Assembly (NCBI GenBank): GCA_900768815.1
Contig: CAAGEE010000018.1
Coordinates: 62,001 to 126,000, forward strand
Source: Bacilli bacterium
GTDB lineage: Bacteria > Bacillota_I > Bacilli_A > RF39 > UBA660
Direction of reading: 5' to 3'
Length of the DNA: 64,000 bases
Within the stretch, counting starts at the first letter, position 1. The number at the start of each line of letters is the position of its first letter. Below the pieces are notes generated by a model. That model worked only from the letters and a program-made list of their open reading frames with translations. It did not search any database and was not told the DNA's origin. Shown here in pieces: positions 15,749 to 25,753 of the stretch. Position numbers and translations under genes: made by a program.

Positions 15749-18700
15749 TTGGCAGAGAGTAGAATTAATAAAAACAAGTTAATTTTAAATATCTTTTTAG
15801 CTTTAATTATTTTAATAGCTTGTTTTGGTGTAATTAATTTATTTACTGCTAAAGATAGTTATAGTAATGAGTTAGAAGAGAAATGGGATGGAGTTAGTGT
15901 TGCTTCGTCTTTTTCTCATGGTAATGGAACTAGAGATAATCCTTATACTATAAATAATGGAGCAGAATTTGCATACTTTAAACAGTTAATTGAAGGAGAT
16001 AATTATACTTTATATAATAATAAATATTATAAACTTGGTAATAATATTAATTTAGATAATCATGAATTTATTGGTATTGGATTTCAGGATAGAATATTTA
16101 AGGGATACTTTGATGGTAATGGATATAGTATTAAGAATGCTAAAATTACTAGTGGAGTTATATATAATGGATTTAGTTATTATGGATTATTTAATAGTTT
16201 AGAGAGTGCTAGTATAGTTAATTTGAATATTGATAATATTGTTGTTAGTCCAGTTAAAGAAAGTGTTTCTTATAAAGTTGGTACTTTAGCAGGAGATGTC
16301 AATGGTAATAGTAATATTAGTAATATTAGTGTTATAAATACTAAGTTTGATTTAACTAATGTATTATCTGATAATATTACTGTTATAGGTGGTGTTGTTG
16401 GTAATATAGGTGGAGATAGTAAGTTTTATAATGTTTATGTTAATATTACCTTTGATACTACTAATATTTTAACAGTAGGTAAAGTTGCTCATACGATTGC
16501 TTGTGATAGTAATAATATAATTACTAATATTAGTACTAATTCATTATTTATAGATAACGAATCTAATTATATTAATTCTACTGGTAAAAATACTAATCAA
16601 TTTATATATAGTGATTCTAATTATGTAGATAGTTCTACTAAGACGATGATTAGTACTAAGGATTTGTTAGGAATACTTAATAAAGGATATGACTATGAGT
16701 TTGGTTGGGAGAGTTTTGGCAATACTTTAATAATTAAGAGAGATGAGGTTGTACCTGATAATATTGGTGTTAGTGCTTTTTCTTTTTCAATTAATGAACC
16801 TATTGTTTTACATGATTCTGGAATAGTAGGAGATACAGTTTATGTTAATGACTTAACTAGTGATTATAATAATTATATGGGACTTAATTATACTGATTTT
16901 TCTAATACTGGTACTTTACCTACTGGAGAGAGTTTGGAACTTTACTCTGATAATAATCTAGTTAAAGTTTATACTATGTATGATGGTGTTGGTGTTGCTA
17001 ATGAAGACTATGTTGGGTATATTGGAATTGATAATGATGAAAGACAAAGTAAGTTAGTTTATTATAAGTATTATCCTGTTGTTGATGGATATGTTACTTT
17101 TGAACTTATAGATAATCCATTTGGTAATAGACCTAATGATATGGCTTTTAATGGATGGGTTACTGATTATAGAGGGGCTTTTGTTTATTTAGATAGGGAT
17201 ACTTATGTTAGATATGTTAAGATTCCTGTTACTGATGTCAATCAAACTATATCTATTGAGTTTAGAGCTAGCTGGATTAATGCTACTACAGCAGAAGTTA
17301 CTACTGATAGTTGGAATAATGCTTTTAATCAAATAAATAGTGCTGGTATGTTAGAACTTGAAACAAAAAGACCTATTTACGAAGATAACCCTGATATGAG
17401 AGATTATTATATTACTGGTACTGTTAATAGACGTCGTTATTATCCTAATGGAGCTTATAATAGTTATGGTAATGATATATCTGGTAATTATTGTAATACT
17501 TATGGTGGATGTACTTATTATTATCATCCTACTAGTAGTGTTTATGATGAAAATCAAACATACTATGAATTAGTCAATGGTAGAATGAGTGTTTATCAAA
17601 AAAGGATAATCGGTTATGAAAATACTGATGTTCTACCAGAGGGTGCAAGTGTTGCTTCTTTATTTAGATTAGTTAATGTAGGGTATAGACAGTCTATTAA
17701 TGGATATTATGATAATACTGGTAATATTGTATCTGGTACTTGTAATACTTATGGTGGTTGTAATTATTATGAGTATATACAGTACTATGATAATAATGGT
17801 AATGAGAGTATTGTTGATGCTGATAGTACTTATTATTACTTAGTTACTAGAGATACTAATATTGTTGTTTTAAGATATAATATTTCAGCTAGTATTAATA
17901 ATAATAAACCATTTACTTTAACTAGTGTTAATAATGGGATTGATTATAGAAATAATCATAATTTTAATATTAGGAATAGTTATATTAGTGCTAAAAGTGA
18001 TTTAAGAATTGAGTTTATTACTCTTACTGTTGGAAGTGCTGCTAGTAATTCTGATCCAACTAGTAATAGTAATCAATATGGTTATATTTATGGTAATTGG
18101 AATAATTTAAAGATTGGTAGAGGATTAAGAAAGAGGGGCAACTATATATCTGCTTATAGTGTTTTAGGTGGATCTAATGGTTCTACTGGTAGTTCTGGTT
18201 CTACTGTTGATTATCGTTTGATAGTTGAATCAGGTTACTATAATACTTTAATTGTTACTAATGGTAATGTTGGTGACTATAGTTCTGGTGGCTGGTGGGG
18301 TGAATATGGTTCACGCATATATGTTGATGGTTTAGCTATTTATGGCAGTGATTATGATAGAGTTAATAATAATAACGGTGAATTAACTGTTTATTATTGT
18401 GCTTCTGGCAGTTGGGGTGGTGCTGTTTATGGCTTAAATGAGACTACTAGTATTGCAATACATACAAATATAAAATCTGGAGAGTTTGGTACTAGTAAGT
18501 ATGATTATTCTACTGGTGTTTATATTGGCGGTAGAGGTGGTGGAACACACTATGCAGCAAGAGAAGCTACTATTGAAGGTGGCTGGATTTATAACTTGAT
18601 AGGTGGACCATTAACTGCTAGTAATAGAGAAAATCGAAATGATACTTATGCTAATATAAAAGGCGGAAGCATTGATTTAGTTATTGGTGGAGCTGGTGCT

Positions 18701-21700
18701 TCGGCTACTTATGGTAATAGAATTATTAATTTAACTGGTGGTACTATTAATTATGCTGTTTTTGGAGGTTCTAATGGATATACTGGTAGTGATACTGGTA
18801 ATTATCGTGGAACTTTAGAGGGTAGTACATTTGTATATGTTGGTGGTAATGCTGTTGTTGGTGATGATTATTTAATAGCAGCTAATTCTAATAGATTTGG
18901 AGTTGAATCTGGTAGTGTATTTGGAATTGGTAATGGTAATAGTGATTCATCTCAGATTGGTACTGCTAATAACTCTAATATTTTAATTAATGGTAATGCT
19001 ACTATTAAACGTAATGTTTATGGTGGTGGTAATTATGGTGCAGTTGGTATTAATGGAAATTCTACTACTAAAACTACTATTAAAGTACTAGGAGGTAATA
19101 TAGTTGGTGCTTTATATGGTGGTGGTAATAATAATGGTTCTGGTAGTACTTCTGTTACTTCAACAATAGATATTACTGTTCTTGGTGGTGAGATTGGTAA
19201 TGTATATGGTGGTTCTCGTAATAAAGGAACTGTATATGGTAATACTAATGTAAAAATTATTGCTGGAGTTATAGTTAATGATGTATATGGTGGTGGAGAA
19301 GGTGGTTATACTAGTTCTAATTCTCCTGGTACATTCGTTACACAAAATGTTAATGTTGTGATAGGTGATAATTCTAGTGAAGTAGTTCCTACTATTAATG
19401 GTAATGTATATGGTGGTAGTGCTTATGGTACTGTTAATGGAAGTAGTAATAGTACTAATGTTTCTAATTATGATACTAATGTTACTGTAAATAAAGGTAC
19501 TGTTGTTAAATCTGTCTTTGGTGGTGGTAAAGGTAATAATCAATTTACGCCATATGTACTTGGTGATGTTACTGTTAATATTAATGGTGGTAACATTGGT
19601 AATGTATTTGGTGGAAATGACGCTAAAGGTAGCCCTAATGGAAATGATGTAGTTTATTTGAATGATGGTATTATTGGTAATGCTTTTGGTGGTGGTAATA
19701 ATACTGGTCAGGCAACTACTAATATTTATTTACAGGGTTCTGTTGTTAATAATTTGTTTGGTGGTTCTAATAGTTCTGGTACTGTTGGTACTACTAATGT
19801 TTATGTAACTTCTGGTACTGTTGGTAATATATATGGTGGTAATAATATTGGTGGTGACACTGATACTAATAATGTTACAGTTACTGGTGGAAATATTACT
19901 GGTGATATATATGGTGGAGGAAGTTTAGCTAACTCTATTACTTCAATAGTTACAGTTACAGGTGTTAAGGCAAATGATGTATATGGTGGTGGTGAAAAAG
20001 CTAGTGTTACTACTACTAGTGTTGTTGCTACTTCGGCTACTTTAAATAAAGTGTTTGGAGGATTAAACTTTTCTGGAGATGTAGATAATAGTAATGTTTT
20101 AATTAATTCTGGTGTTATTGGTGGAATATATGGTGGTAATAATCAAGGTGGTACTACTAAGATAACAGAAGTAACTATTAAAGATGGTACTATTAATAAT
20201 GTCTTTGGTGGAGGAGATAATGCTTTATCAACTACTTCTAATGTTAATATAGATGGTGGAGTTATTACTAATGTATTTGGTGGTGGTAATGAAGCTGGTC
20301 TTACTGATTCTAATATTAATATTAGTAATGGCACTATTACTAATGTCTTTGGGGGATCTAATAAATCTGGTAATTTGGATGAGTCTAATGTTAATGTTGG
20401 TAGTAGTAAAGCTCTTGATTTGGTTGATGTTAGTATTAGTTCTTCACCAGTTAATGCTACTTGGCAATCTTCTGATTATGATACGTATGTTGATATTACA
20501 GTTACTCTTAAGAATTTGACTAATACAGATATTTCTGATTGGGAGATTGATCTTAATATGCCGAAAGATTCAGTTCTCTATTCAAACTGGTCTAGTTCTG
20601 ATTTCACCATTACTAATGGTGTTGGAAAGGTTACTTCGGCTAATAGATATGATTCTAATAATCCTAATACTTTGAGGGCTAATGGTGGTACTTATTCATT
20701 TACTTATGCTATTTTAACTAATACTGTTGCGACTAATTACAGTATGTCTAGTAAGGTAGTTAAGCCAAATGCTATTCCTGCTGTTTCTAATGTTGCAATT
20801 GGTTCTTTATATGGTGGTAATAATGAAGGTGGAATTACTTCTGTTACTAATGTTTTGGTTAACTCTGGTACCATTAATTCTTTATATGGAGGTGGTAATC
20901 AAGCTGTAGTTGGTGAAGCCAATGTTACTTGTAAAACTGCTAATATTGGTGTTTTGTATGGTGGTGGTAATGCTGCTGGTGTTACTAATGATACTCATGT
21001 TGATATTGATAATGCTAATATTACTCATAATATTTATGGTGGTGGTAATGAAGGTATTGTTGATGGAAGCACACATGTATTTGTAACGGATAGTAGAGTT
21101 TTAGGTAGTATGTATGCTGGTGGTAATGGTTCTACGGCTATAGTTAGAAAAAATACTAATATTACAGTTGATGGAGCTACTGTTGTTGGAAGTGAGAGTA
21201 CTGTTGCTCCGGCAGCTGGTTCTGTCTTTGGTGGTGGTAACGCCGCTGCTACTGGATATGAAAATGCAGGTAACTCTGTTGCTATTGTTAATATTGTTGG
21301 TGCAACTGTATATGGTAATGTATATGGTGGAGCTAATACTTCAGTTGTTTATGGTAGTACTAAAACTAATATTGGTACGGCTGCTGTTAACAATGATGGT
21401 TTAGTTGAAGGAGATATTATTATTAGGGGAACTGTCTTTGGAGGAGGAGAAGCTAATGCAGCTGGCTCTGAAGTTTATGACTGGAACTTTATCTCTGTTA
21501 CTTCAGCTATTAATATAAGTATTGATGGTACAGGTTATACAACTAATAATCATAAATTTTTAATGAATGGCTCAATATTTGGCTCTGGAAATGCTTCATC
21601 TTCATCAGGAGTTTCACAAATTACAATAAAAAATCTTGGTACTATTACAGCACCTAGTAAAAATATTTCTATTCAGAGAACTGATAAATTAACTATTGAT

Positions 21701-24250
21701 AGTAGTTGTATTGAGTTATCTGGTATTAAAGATAGAACTAATGAGTATTCTGATATTCCTTATTCATTTAACCAGATTAAAGCTTTAGTTATTAAAAATG
21801 GTACAACTTTATTATTAAAAAAGAATGCTAATATGCTTGAGTCTTTCTATTCTGGAGTGGATATTGATGGAGCTTTGGTACCGGCTGAGGTTACTATTGA
21901 TGATAATGGTAATACTACTAAGAATGTTGATAATCGTCTTTATATGGCTCCTAATAATAACTTAAATATTACTACTAATCAAACAGCAACGGCTTATGGT
22001 AAAGTTACTGGTATGACTTTCTTTGGTATGTATAACTCATATGCTGCTGGTTCTATTTCCTATGGTGTTTATGATCCGTCTGTTAAAAACGGAGATAGTG
22101 CTGATGCAGGTGATGTTATTGTTGGTGGTAGTTATGTTCTTGGTTTACATAGTTTAAATCATGATATTACAAAAGATGGATTTTATTCTAATTATTTGAA
22201 TGACGATTATACTTTGGTTAGTACTAAGTATATTGATCCTACTGAAGTTGGTGAAACTGGTTATCGTTGGATTATTGGTTTGGATGCTATTAACTATACA
22301 ATTAATTTGAATGCATCTAAGTACTCTTCTTTAGGTACGGCGAACTTATCTTTAATGGATTTTGCTTCAGGCGATACAATATTTAATGTAGTTGGATTTA
22401 ATAGTGAAGGTTTATCTAGTGGTGTTGAATTAATTGATCCAAACTTAGTTCCTAAGCTTTCAACAACTGCAGAAGAAGCTAATAGAAAGTTAGGCTTGGC
22501 GGTAAAAGCTGAAACTCGTGAGTGGACTGGTCATGGTAAAACTGTTCTTTTAAGTGAATCTGGTGGTAAGTATACTGGTACTACTTCATATAAGACTGAT
22601 AGTCAAGCAATTGTACCATCTTTGATGTTTTACTTGTATCATGCTAAAAATATTACCCTAAATGAAGATTTAGGAACAGCAATTGTAAGTTTACAAGTTT
22701 TAATTCCAATAAATGCTATTGAGTATAAAGTCCAATTGGTTACAGTTACTGTTAATATTACAGCAAGTAATTATCAAGATGAAGATGCATATGATGCTAG
22801 TATTACTTATGATAAAAAGTATGAGATGCCTTCGGCTACTTCTGTTAATATAACTAATCAGAGTCAGTTTACAACGTATTATTCATTATTTGCATATGCT
22901 GATAGTTATGAGAAGTTCTATGGTATTAATGATAATTATTATCATGCTTTAGTTACAAATTATGCTTTACCAGTTGGTACACAAATTACAATGCTTGATT
23001 ATGGTGTTTCACAGGAACAACCTGAATATTACTATTACACTGTTACACAAGCTGAGTATGATAGGGCAGTTAGACAACTAGCTCAAGATAAAGAAATTAC
23101 TTATAAACTTTCTAATTTTATAAAAATGGGTAGTGTAAGTAATGATAATAAATATAATGACTCAGTTAATAATCATAAATATTATACGGATGAATATGGT
23201 CGAATAGTTGAAGAATTTATCTTTATATTTGATTTTAAAGAAACTACTACGACTGGTACACATATTGATAATTCAATTTTATTTGAACTTAAAAATAATG
23301 AAGATAGAACTTTAATTTCTGTACTTGGTATTCGTCAAGGACTTATGGAATATAGTTTGTATGATAGTTCTAACGTTGTACTTAATCAAACCGTTGGTCC
23401 AAAGAGTGATTATATGTACTATGATATTCCATATGAAGTTTCTTATTCTACATCTGTTGCTTATGATCAGACTGCTAATCGTGAAGCGATTATTAATACT
23501 AATTATGAGTCTAGTAGTATGGGACTTAATGTTACTATAATAGATAGTTCTGGTACACAAGTTAGTTCGAGCTTGTTATCGGGTACTAATATAGTTATTG
23601 ACAATATTGCATATTTTGCGGATAGTGATGGTGTATATAGAATAAAACTGGCAGACAAGGTATCGAACTTGAAAAAGAATATTACAATTTATAGTGATTC
23701 ATTATTACCTGCTGGTACTTATACATTAAGATTTAGTTTATTTGCATCAGCTGATGGTAGACATAATTCACATGCCTTGGAGTCAGCTGAGTATGAAAAA
23801 GTAATTACCTTAGTAGGTAGTGATAATAGTATAAAAGTAAATACCAATGATAAGACAAAATTAGTATTTGGAGAAACTGGACTTAATGCAGCATCACTTA
23901 ACTATAATACTTATGTGGTTTCTTATAATACAGTTTTAACTAATCCAAATGTTAGATTAAGTGTTTATAAAAGGAATATTGATAATAAAGATACGACAGT
24001 TTATACGGAAGTTGATTTTAATAGTTTATTTACAAATGAGCTTGCTTCACCTAATGATTCACTTTACTTAAATCAATCTGTTTATGAAAAGATGTTAAAA
24101 GTATCTCCAGGTATTAATAATACAATGCATTTTGATTTAGCAGATAATTTAATTAGTGGTACATATAAGTTGGTATTTAAACTATATGATAACAATCAAT
24201 TAGTAGATGAAGAATATAAATATGTAATTGTTAATAAAAAAGTTCAGTAA
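15749..24250 (+). CDS. Giant beta-solenoid surface adhesin with CBM2-like insert
   Basis: About 2833 residues. The N-terminal hydrophobic segment (KLILNIFLALIILIACFGVINLFTA) is a signal peptide or anchor. Bases 15900-16730 hold a GLUG-like beta-helix (GNGTRDNPYTINNGAEF, FDGNGYSIKNA, YYGLFNSLE). Around 17490 and 17740 a unit with CNTYGGC followed by Tyr-rich text occurs twice. Bases 18760-21450 encode about 26 solenoid turns closing on (V/I/L)(Y/F)GG(G/S/N), spaced about 30 residues. Bases 20405-20780 interrupt the array with a CBM2-like beta-sandwich (ATWQSSDYDTYVDITVTLKN, SDWEIDLNMP). The last 900 residues are beta-rich, and there is no LPxTG or C-terminal membrane helix. I start at TTG 15749 because GGAGGG at 15736 fits it; TTG 15731 and ATG 15734 are upstream alternatives. 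Confidence 0.85.
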   Translation: MAESRINKNKLILNIFLALIILIACFGVINLFTAKDSYSNELEEKWDGVSVASSFSHGNGTRDNPYTINNGAEFAYFKQLIEGDNYTLYNNKYYKLGNNINLDNHEFIGIGFQDRIFKGYFDGNGYSIKNAKITSGVIYNGFSYYGLFNSLESASIVNLNIDNIVVSPVKESVSYKVGTLAGDVNGNSNISNISVINTKFDLTNVLSDNITVIGGVVGNIGGDSKFYNVYVNITFDTTNILTVGKVAHTIACDSNNIITNISTNSLFIDNESNYINSTGKNTNQFIYSDSNYVDSSTKTMISTKDLLGILNKGYDYEFGWESFGNTLIIKRDEVVPDNIGVSAFSFSINEPIVLHDSGIVGDTVYVNDLTSDYNNYMGLNYTDFSNTGTLPTGESLELYSDNNLVKVYTMYDGVGVANEDYVGYIGIDNDERQSKLVYYKYYPVVDGYVTFELIDNPFGNRPNDMAFNGWVTDYRGAFVYLDRDTYVRYVKIPVTDVNQTISIEFRASWINATTAEVTTDSWNNAFNQINSAGMLELETKRPIYEDNPDMRDYYITGTVNRRRYYPNGAYNSYGNDISGNYCNTYGGCTYYYHPTSSVYDENQTYYELVNGRMSVYQKRIIGYENTDVLPEGASVASLFRLVNVGYRQSINGYYDNTGNIVSGTCNTYGGCNYYEYIQYYDNNGNESIVDADSTYYYLVTRDTNIVVLRYNISASINNNKPFTLTSVNNGIDYRNNHNFNIRNSYISAKSDLRIEFITLTVGSAASNSDPTSNSNQYGYIYGNWNNLKIGRGLRKRGNYISAYSVLGGSNGSTGSSGSTVDYRLIVESGYYNTLIVTNGNVGDYSSGGWWGEYGSRIYVDGLAIYGSDYDRVNNNNGELTVYYCASGSWGGAVYGLNETTSIAIHTNIKSGEFGTSKYDYSTGVYIGGRGGGTHYAAREATIEGGWIYNLIGGPLTASNRENRNDTYANIKGGSIDLVIGGAGASATYGNRIINLTGGTINYAVFGGSNGYTGSDTGNYRGTLEGSTFVYVGGNAVVGDDYLIAANSNRFGVESGSVFGIGNGNSDSSQIGTANNSNILINGNATIKRNVYGGGNYGAVGINGNSTTKTTIKVLGGNIVGALYGGGNNNGSGSTSVTSTIDITVLGGEIGNVYGGSRNKGTVYGNTNVKIIAGVIVNDVYGGGEGGYTSSNSPGTFVTQNVNVVIGDNSSEVVPTINGNVYGGSAYGTVNGSSNSTNVSNYDTNVTVNKGTVVKSVFGGGKGNNQFTPYVLGDVTVNINGGNIGNVFGGNDAKGSPNGNDVVYLNDGIIGNAFGGGNNTGQATTNIYLQGSVVNNLFGGSNSSGTVGTTNVYVTSGTVGNIYGGNNIGGDTDTNNVTVTGGNITGDIYGGGSLANSITSIVTVTGVKANDVYGGGEKASVTTTSVVATSATLNKVFGGLNFSGDVDNSNVLINSGVIGGIYGGNNQGGTTKITEVTIKDGTINNVFGGGDNALSTTSNVNIDGGVITNVFGGGNEAGLTDSNINISNGTITNVFGGSNKSGNLDESNVNVGSSKALDLVDVSISSSPVNATWQSSDYDTYVDITVTLKNLTNTDISDWEIDLNMPKDSVLYSNWSSSDFTITNGVGKVTSANRYDSNNPNTLRANGGTYSFTYAILTNTVATNYSMSSKVVKPNAIPAVSNVAIGSLYGGNNEGGITSVTNVLVNSGTINSLYGGGNQAVVGEANVTCKTANIGVLYGGGNAAGVTNDTHVDIDNANITHNIYGGGNEGIVDGSTHVFVTDSRVLGSMYAGGNGSTAIVRKNTNITVDGATVVGSESTVAPAAGSVFGGGNAAATGYENAGNSVAIVNIVGATVYGNVYGGANTSVVYGSTKTNIGTAAVNNDGLVEGDIIIRGTVFGGGEANAAGSEVYDWNFISVTSAINISIDGTGYTTNNHKFLMNGSIFGSGNASSSSGVSQITIKNLGTITAPSKNISIQRTDKLTIDSSCIELSGIKDRTNEYSDIPYSFNQIKALVIKNGTTLLLKKNANMLESFYSGVDIDGALVPAEVTIDDNGNTTKNVDNRLYMAPNNNLNITTNQTATAYGKVTGMTFFGMYNSYAAGSISYGVYDPSVKNGDSADAGDVIVGGSYVLGLHSLNHDITKDGFYSNYLNDDYTLVSTKYIDPTEVGETGYRWIIGLDAINYTINLNASKYSSLGTANLSLMDFASGDTIFNVVGFNSEGLSSGVELIDPNLVPKLSTTAEEANRKLGLAVKAETREWTGHGKTVLLSESGGKYTGTTSYKTDSQAIVPSLMFYLYHAKNITLNEDLGTAIVSLQVLIPINAIEYKVQLVTVTVNITASNYQDEDAYDASITYDKKYEMPSATSVNITNQSQFTTYYSLFAYADSYEKFYGINDNYYHALVTNYALPVGTQITMLDYGVSQEQPEYYYYTVTQAEYDRAVRQLAQDKEITYKLSNFIKMGSVSNDNKYNDSVNNHKYYTDEYGRIVEEFIFIFDFKETTTTGTHIDNSILFELKNNEDRTLISVLGIRQGLMEYSLYDSSNVVLNQTVGPKSDYMYYDIPYEVSYSTSVAYDQTANREAIINTNYESSSMGLNVTIIDSSGTQVSSSLLSGTNIVIDNIAYFADSDGVYRIKLADKVSNLKKNITIYSDSLLPAGTYTLRFSLFASADGRHNSHALESAEYEKVITLVGSDNSIKVNTNDKTKLVFGETGLNAASLNYNTYVVSYNTVLTNPNVRLSVYKRNIDNKDTTVYTEVDFNSLFTNELASPNDSLYLNQSVYEKMLKVSPGINNTMHFDLADNLISGTYKLVFKLYDNNQLVDEEYKYVIVNKKVQ

Positions 24251-24256
24251 GTTAAC

Positions 24257-24285
24257 TTGAAATTAGACTTTGTATGTGATAAAAT
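24257..24285 (+). promoter_or_regulatory. Promoter of the inactive signal peptidase paralogue
   Basis: TTGAAA, 17-nt spacer, TAAAAT, 17 nt before ATG 24302. Confidence 0.6.
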
Positions 24286-24301
24286 TTAAGAAGGTGGTTG
24301 T

Positions 24302-25060
24302 ATGTTAAAAAAGATACTAAAATGGTTATGGGAATTTTTAGAGATTCTAATTATAATTTATGTAATTTTTATTACTTCTTGTATTTTATGTCGTAATAAA
24401 TTTGGTTATACTCAGTTTGGGGATATGACTTTTGTTACTGTTAGTGAGAATAATGAGAAGTTCTTTATGAATAATAAGGCTGGAGATTTATTAATTATTA
24501 AGAATCAACAGATGAATTTAGATGTTAATGATTTAATATATTATTATGTTACTGTTGATGAGAAATATATTGTTAGAACTGGGGTAATTGATTCTAAGTC
24601 TCAAGATGATTATGCTGCTTTATATGTTTTAAGGGATGATGAAGGTAGTAGTATTGCTAGTAACAGAGTAATTGGTAAGTATGTTAAGACTTATCATGGA
24701 AAAGGAGCGATACTTGATATACTTGAGAGTAGAGTTGGGTTCTTATTCTTAGTTTTATTACCTATATTAATAGTATTCATTTATCAAATTTATCAATTAG
24801 TTATTGTTGCTAAATACGAAGTTGTTGAAGATGATGATGAAGAAGAGGAAGAAAAACCTCGTACTAAGAAAATAACTAAGAAGAGAGAAACAGTTAAAGC
24901 AGTGGAGAAAAAAGAAGAAATTATTAAAAAAGAACTTCCTAAAGAGGAAAAACATGAAGTAAAAGTAGAGGAAGTTATAGAGAAGAAGAGTCCTGTTAAA
25001 GAAGAAAAGCAGGAGAATAAGGAATCTATTAAGTCAGCTGATGATATAGAATTGTTATAG
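24302..25060 (+). CDS. Signal-peptidase-I-like protein lacking catalytic residues
   Basis: A 252-residue protein with the build of the two SipW-type peptidases here: N-terminal helix (EILIIIYVIFITSCILC), a beta domain, a second helix (VGFLFLVLLPILIVFIYQIYQLVIV) and a charged cytosolic tail. When NEKFFMNNKAGDLLIIK is laid against GSMSGTLEVDDVIIVK of the 14481 enzyme, the Ser position is Lys. When YIVRTGV is laid against IITHRLV, the base His is Arg. It therefore looks like a catalytically dead paralogue, perhaps a regulator or scaffold for the active enzymes. The alignment is by eye. Ser48 (VTVSEN) is a possible but badly placed alternative nucleophile. The tail is Lys/Glu-rich. Confidence 0.65.
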   Translation: MLKKILKWLWEFLEILIIIYVIFITSCILCRNKFGYTQFGDMTFVTVSENNEKFFMNNKAGDLLIIKNQQMNLDVNDLIYYYVTVDEKYIVRTGVIDSKSQDDYAALYVLRDDEGSSIASNRVIGKYVKTYHGKGAILDILESRVGFLFLVLLPILIVFIYQIYQLVIVAKYEVVEDDDEEEEEKPRTKKITKKRETVKAVEKKEEIIKKELPKEEKHEVKVEEVIEKKSPVKEEKQENKESIKSADDIELL

Positions 25061-25084
25061 ACGGAGTTATGACTCCGTTTTTTG
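25061..25084 (+). terminator. Intrinsic terminator
   Basis: Seven-bp GC-rich stem ACGGAGT / ACTCCGT, loop TATG, T6 tail. Confidence 0.85.
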
Positions 25085-25113
25085 TTTACTTAATTTATTA
25101 ATTTTGGTATAAT
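25085..25113 (+). promoter_or_regulatory. Promoter of minor subunit operon
   Basis: TTTACT, 17-nt spacer, TATAAT, then AGGAGA and ATG 25133. Confidence 0.65.
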
Positions 25114-25132
25114 TCATACTAGGAGAATAGTT

Positions 25133-25744
25133 ATGAAAAATAGAAAGAAGAGTATAATTCAAATTGTAGTAGTAATGGTTTTAGTACTTGGTTCATTATA
25201 TTACTTATATTCTAAGGGCACTTATACTGCTTATGAGACTCTTACTAATGGAAAGATAACTCCTAATATGGCAAAATGGAATATTAGTGTGGATGGATTT
25301 AAGGTTACTTCTAGTGATGTTCAAACTATTGGACTTTCTAATATTACTTGGAATAGTAGTAATGCTGTTAATGGTAAAGCGTTACCTGGGTCTACTGGTA
25401 CTGTTAAAATTACTATAGATCCGTTGGATACTGATGTAGCAATTAAGTATACTTTTGAAATAGTTGATAAAAATGTTGATGATACGAAGTTTTTAAAGGT
25501 TACTAATATTAATGATAATGGTAATAATTTAATTCGTGTAGATGAAAATGTTTATACGGGAATATTTTCTTTGGATGATATAAAAAAACAAGCAAAAAAG
25601 GAATTGACGTTTGATGTAGAATGGCCATTAGGGGAGGATATTGATCCTACTTCTGAAGAGGTTAATTCTAGTATAAACTTTTTAGTAATAAACTTTTCTG
25701 TTGAGCAATACAAGGGAGAGGCTATAGTTCCTTATTCTGGGTAG
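25133..25744 (+). CDS. TasA/camelysin-like surface protein
   Basis: A 203-residue exported protein. One N-terminal helix (IIQIVVVMVLVLGSLYYLY) is followed by KGTYTAYETLTNGKITPNMAKWNISVDG, the typical entry into the TasA/camelysin beta-sandwich. The motif PGSTGTVKITIDPLDTDVAIKYTFEI and the closing FDVEWPLGED recur in the paralogues at 31941 and on the minus strand at 33465. It probably anchors or caps a fibre. The next gene follows after 9 nt, so this is the first gene of a three-gene minor-subunit operon. Confidence 0.75.
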   Translation: MKNRKKSIIQIVVVMVLVLGSLYYLYSKGTYTAYETLTNGKITPNMAKWNISVDGFKVTSSDVQTIGLSNITWNSSNAVNGKALPGSTGTVKITIDPLDTDVAIKYTFEIVDKNVDDTKFLKVTNINDNGNNLIRVDENVYTGIFSLDDIKKQAKKELTFDVEWPLGEDIDPTSEEVNSSINFLVINFSVEQYKGEAIVPYSG

Positions 25745-25753
25745 GTGTTATAA

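Noticed and set aside
15749..24250. Sortase-anchored (LPxTG) adhesin
   Set aside because: No LPxTG-like motif or C-terminal hydrophobic tail; the protein ends VIVNKKVQ.
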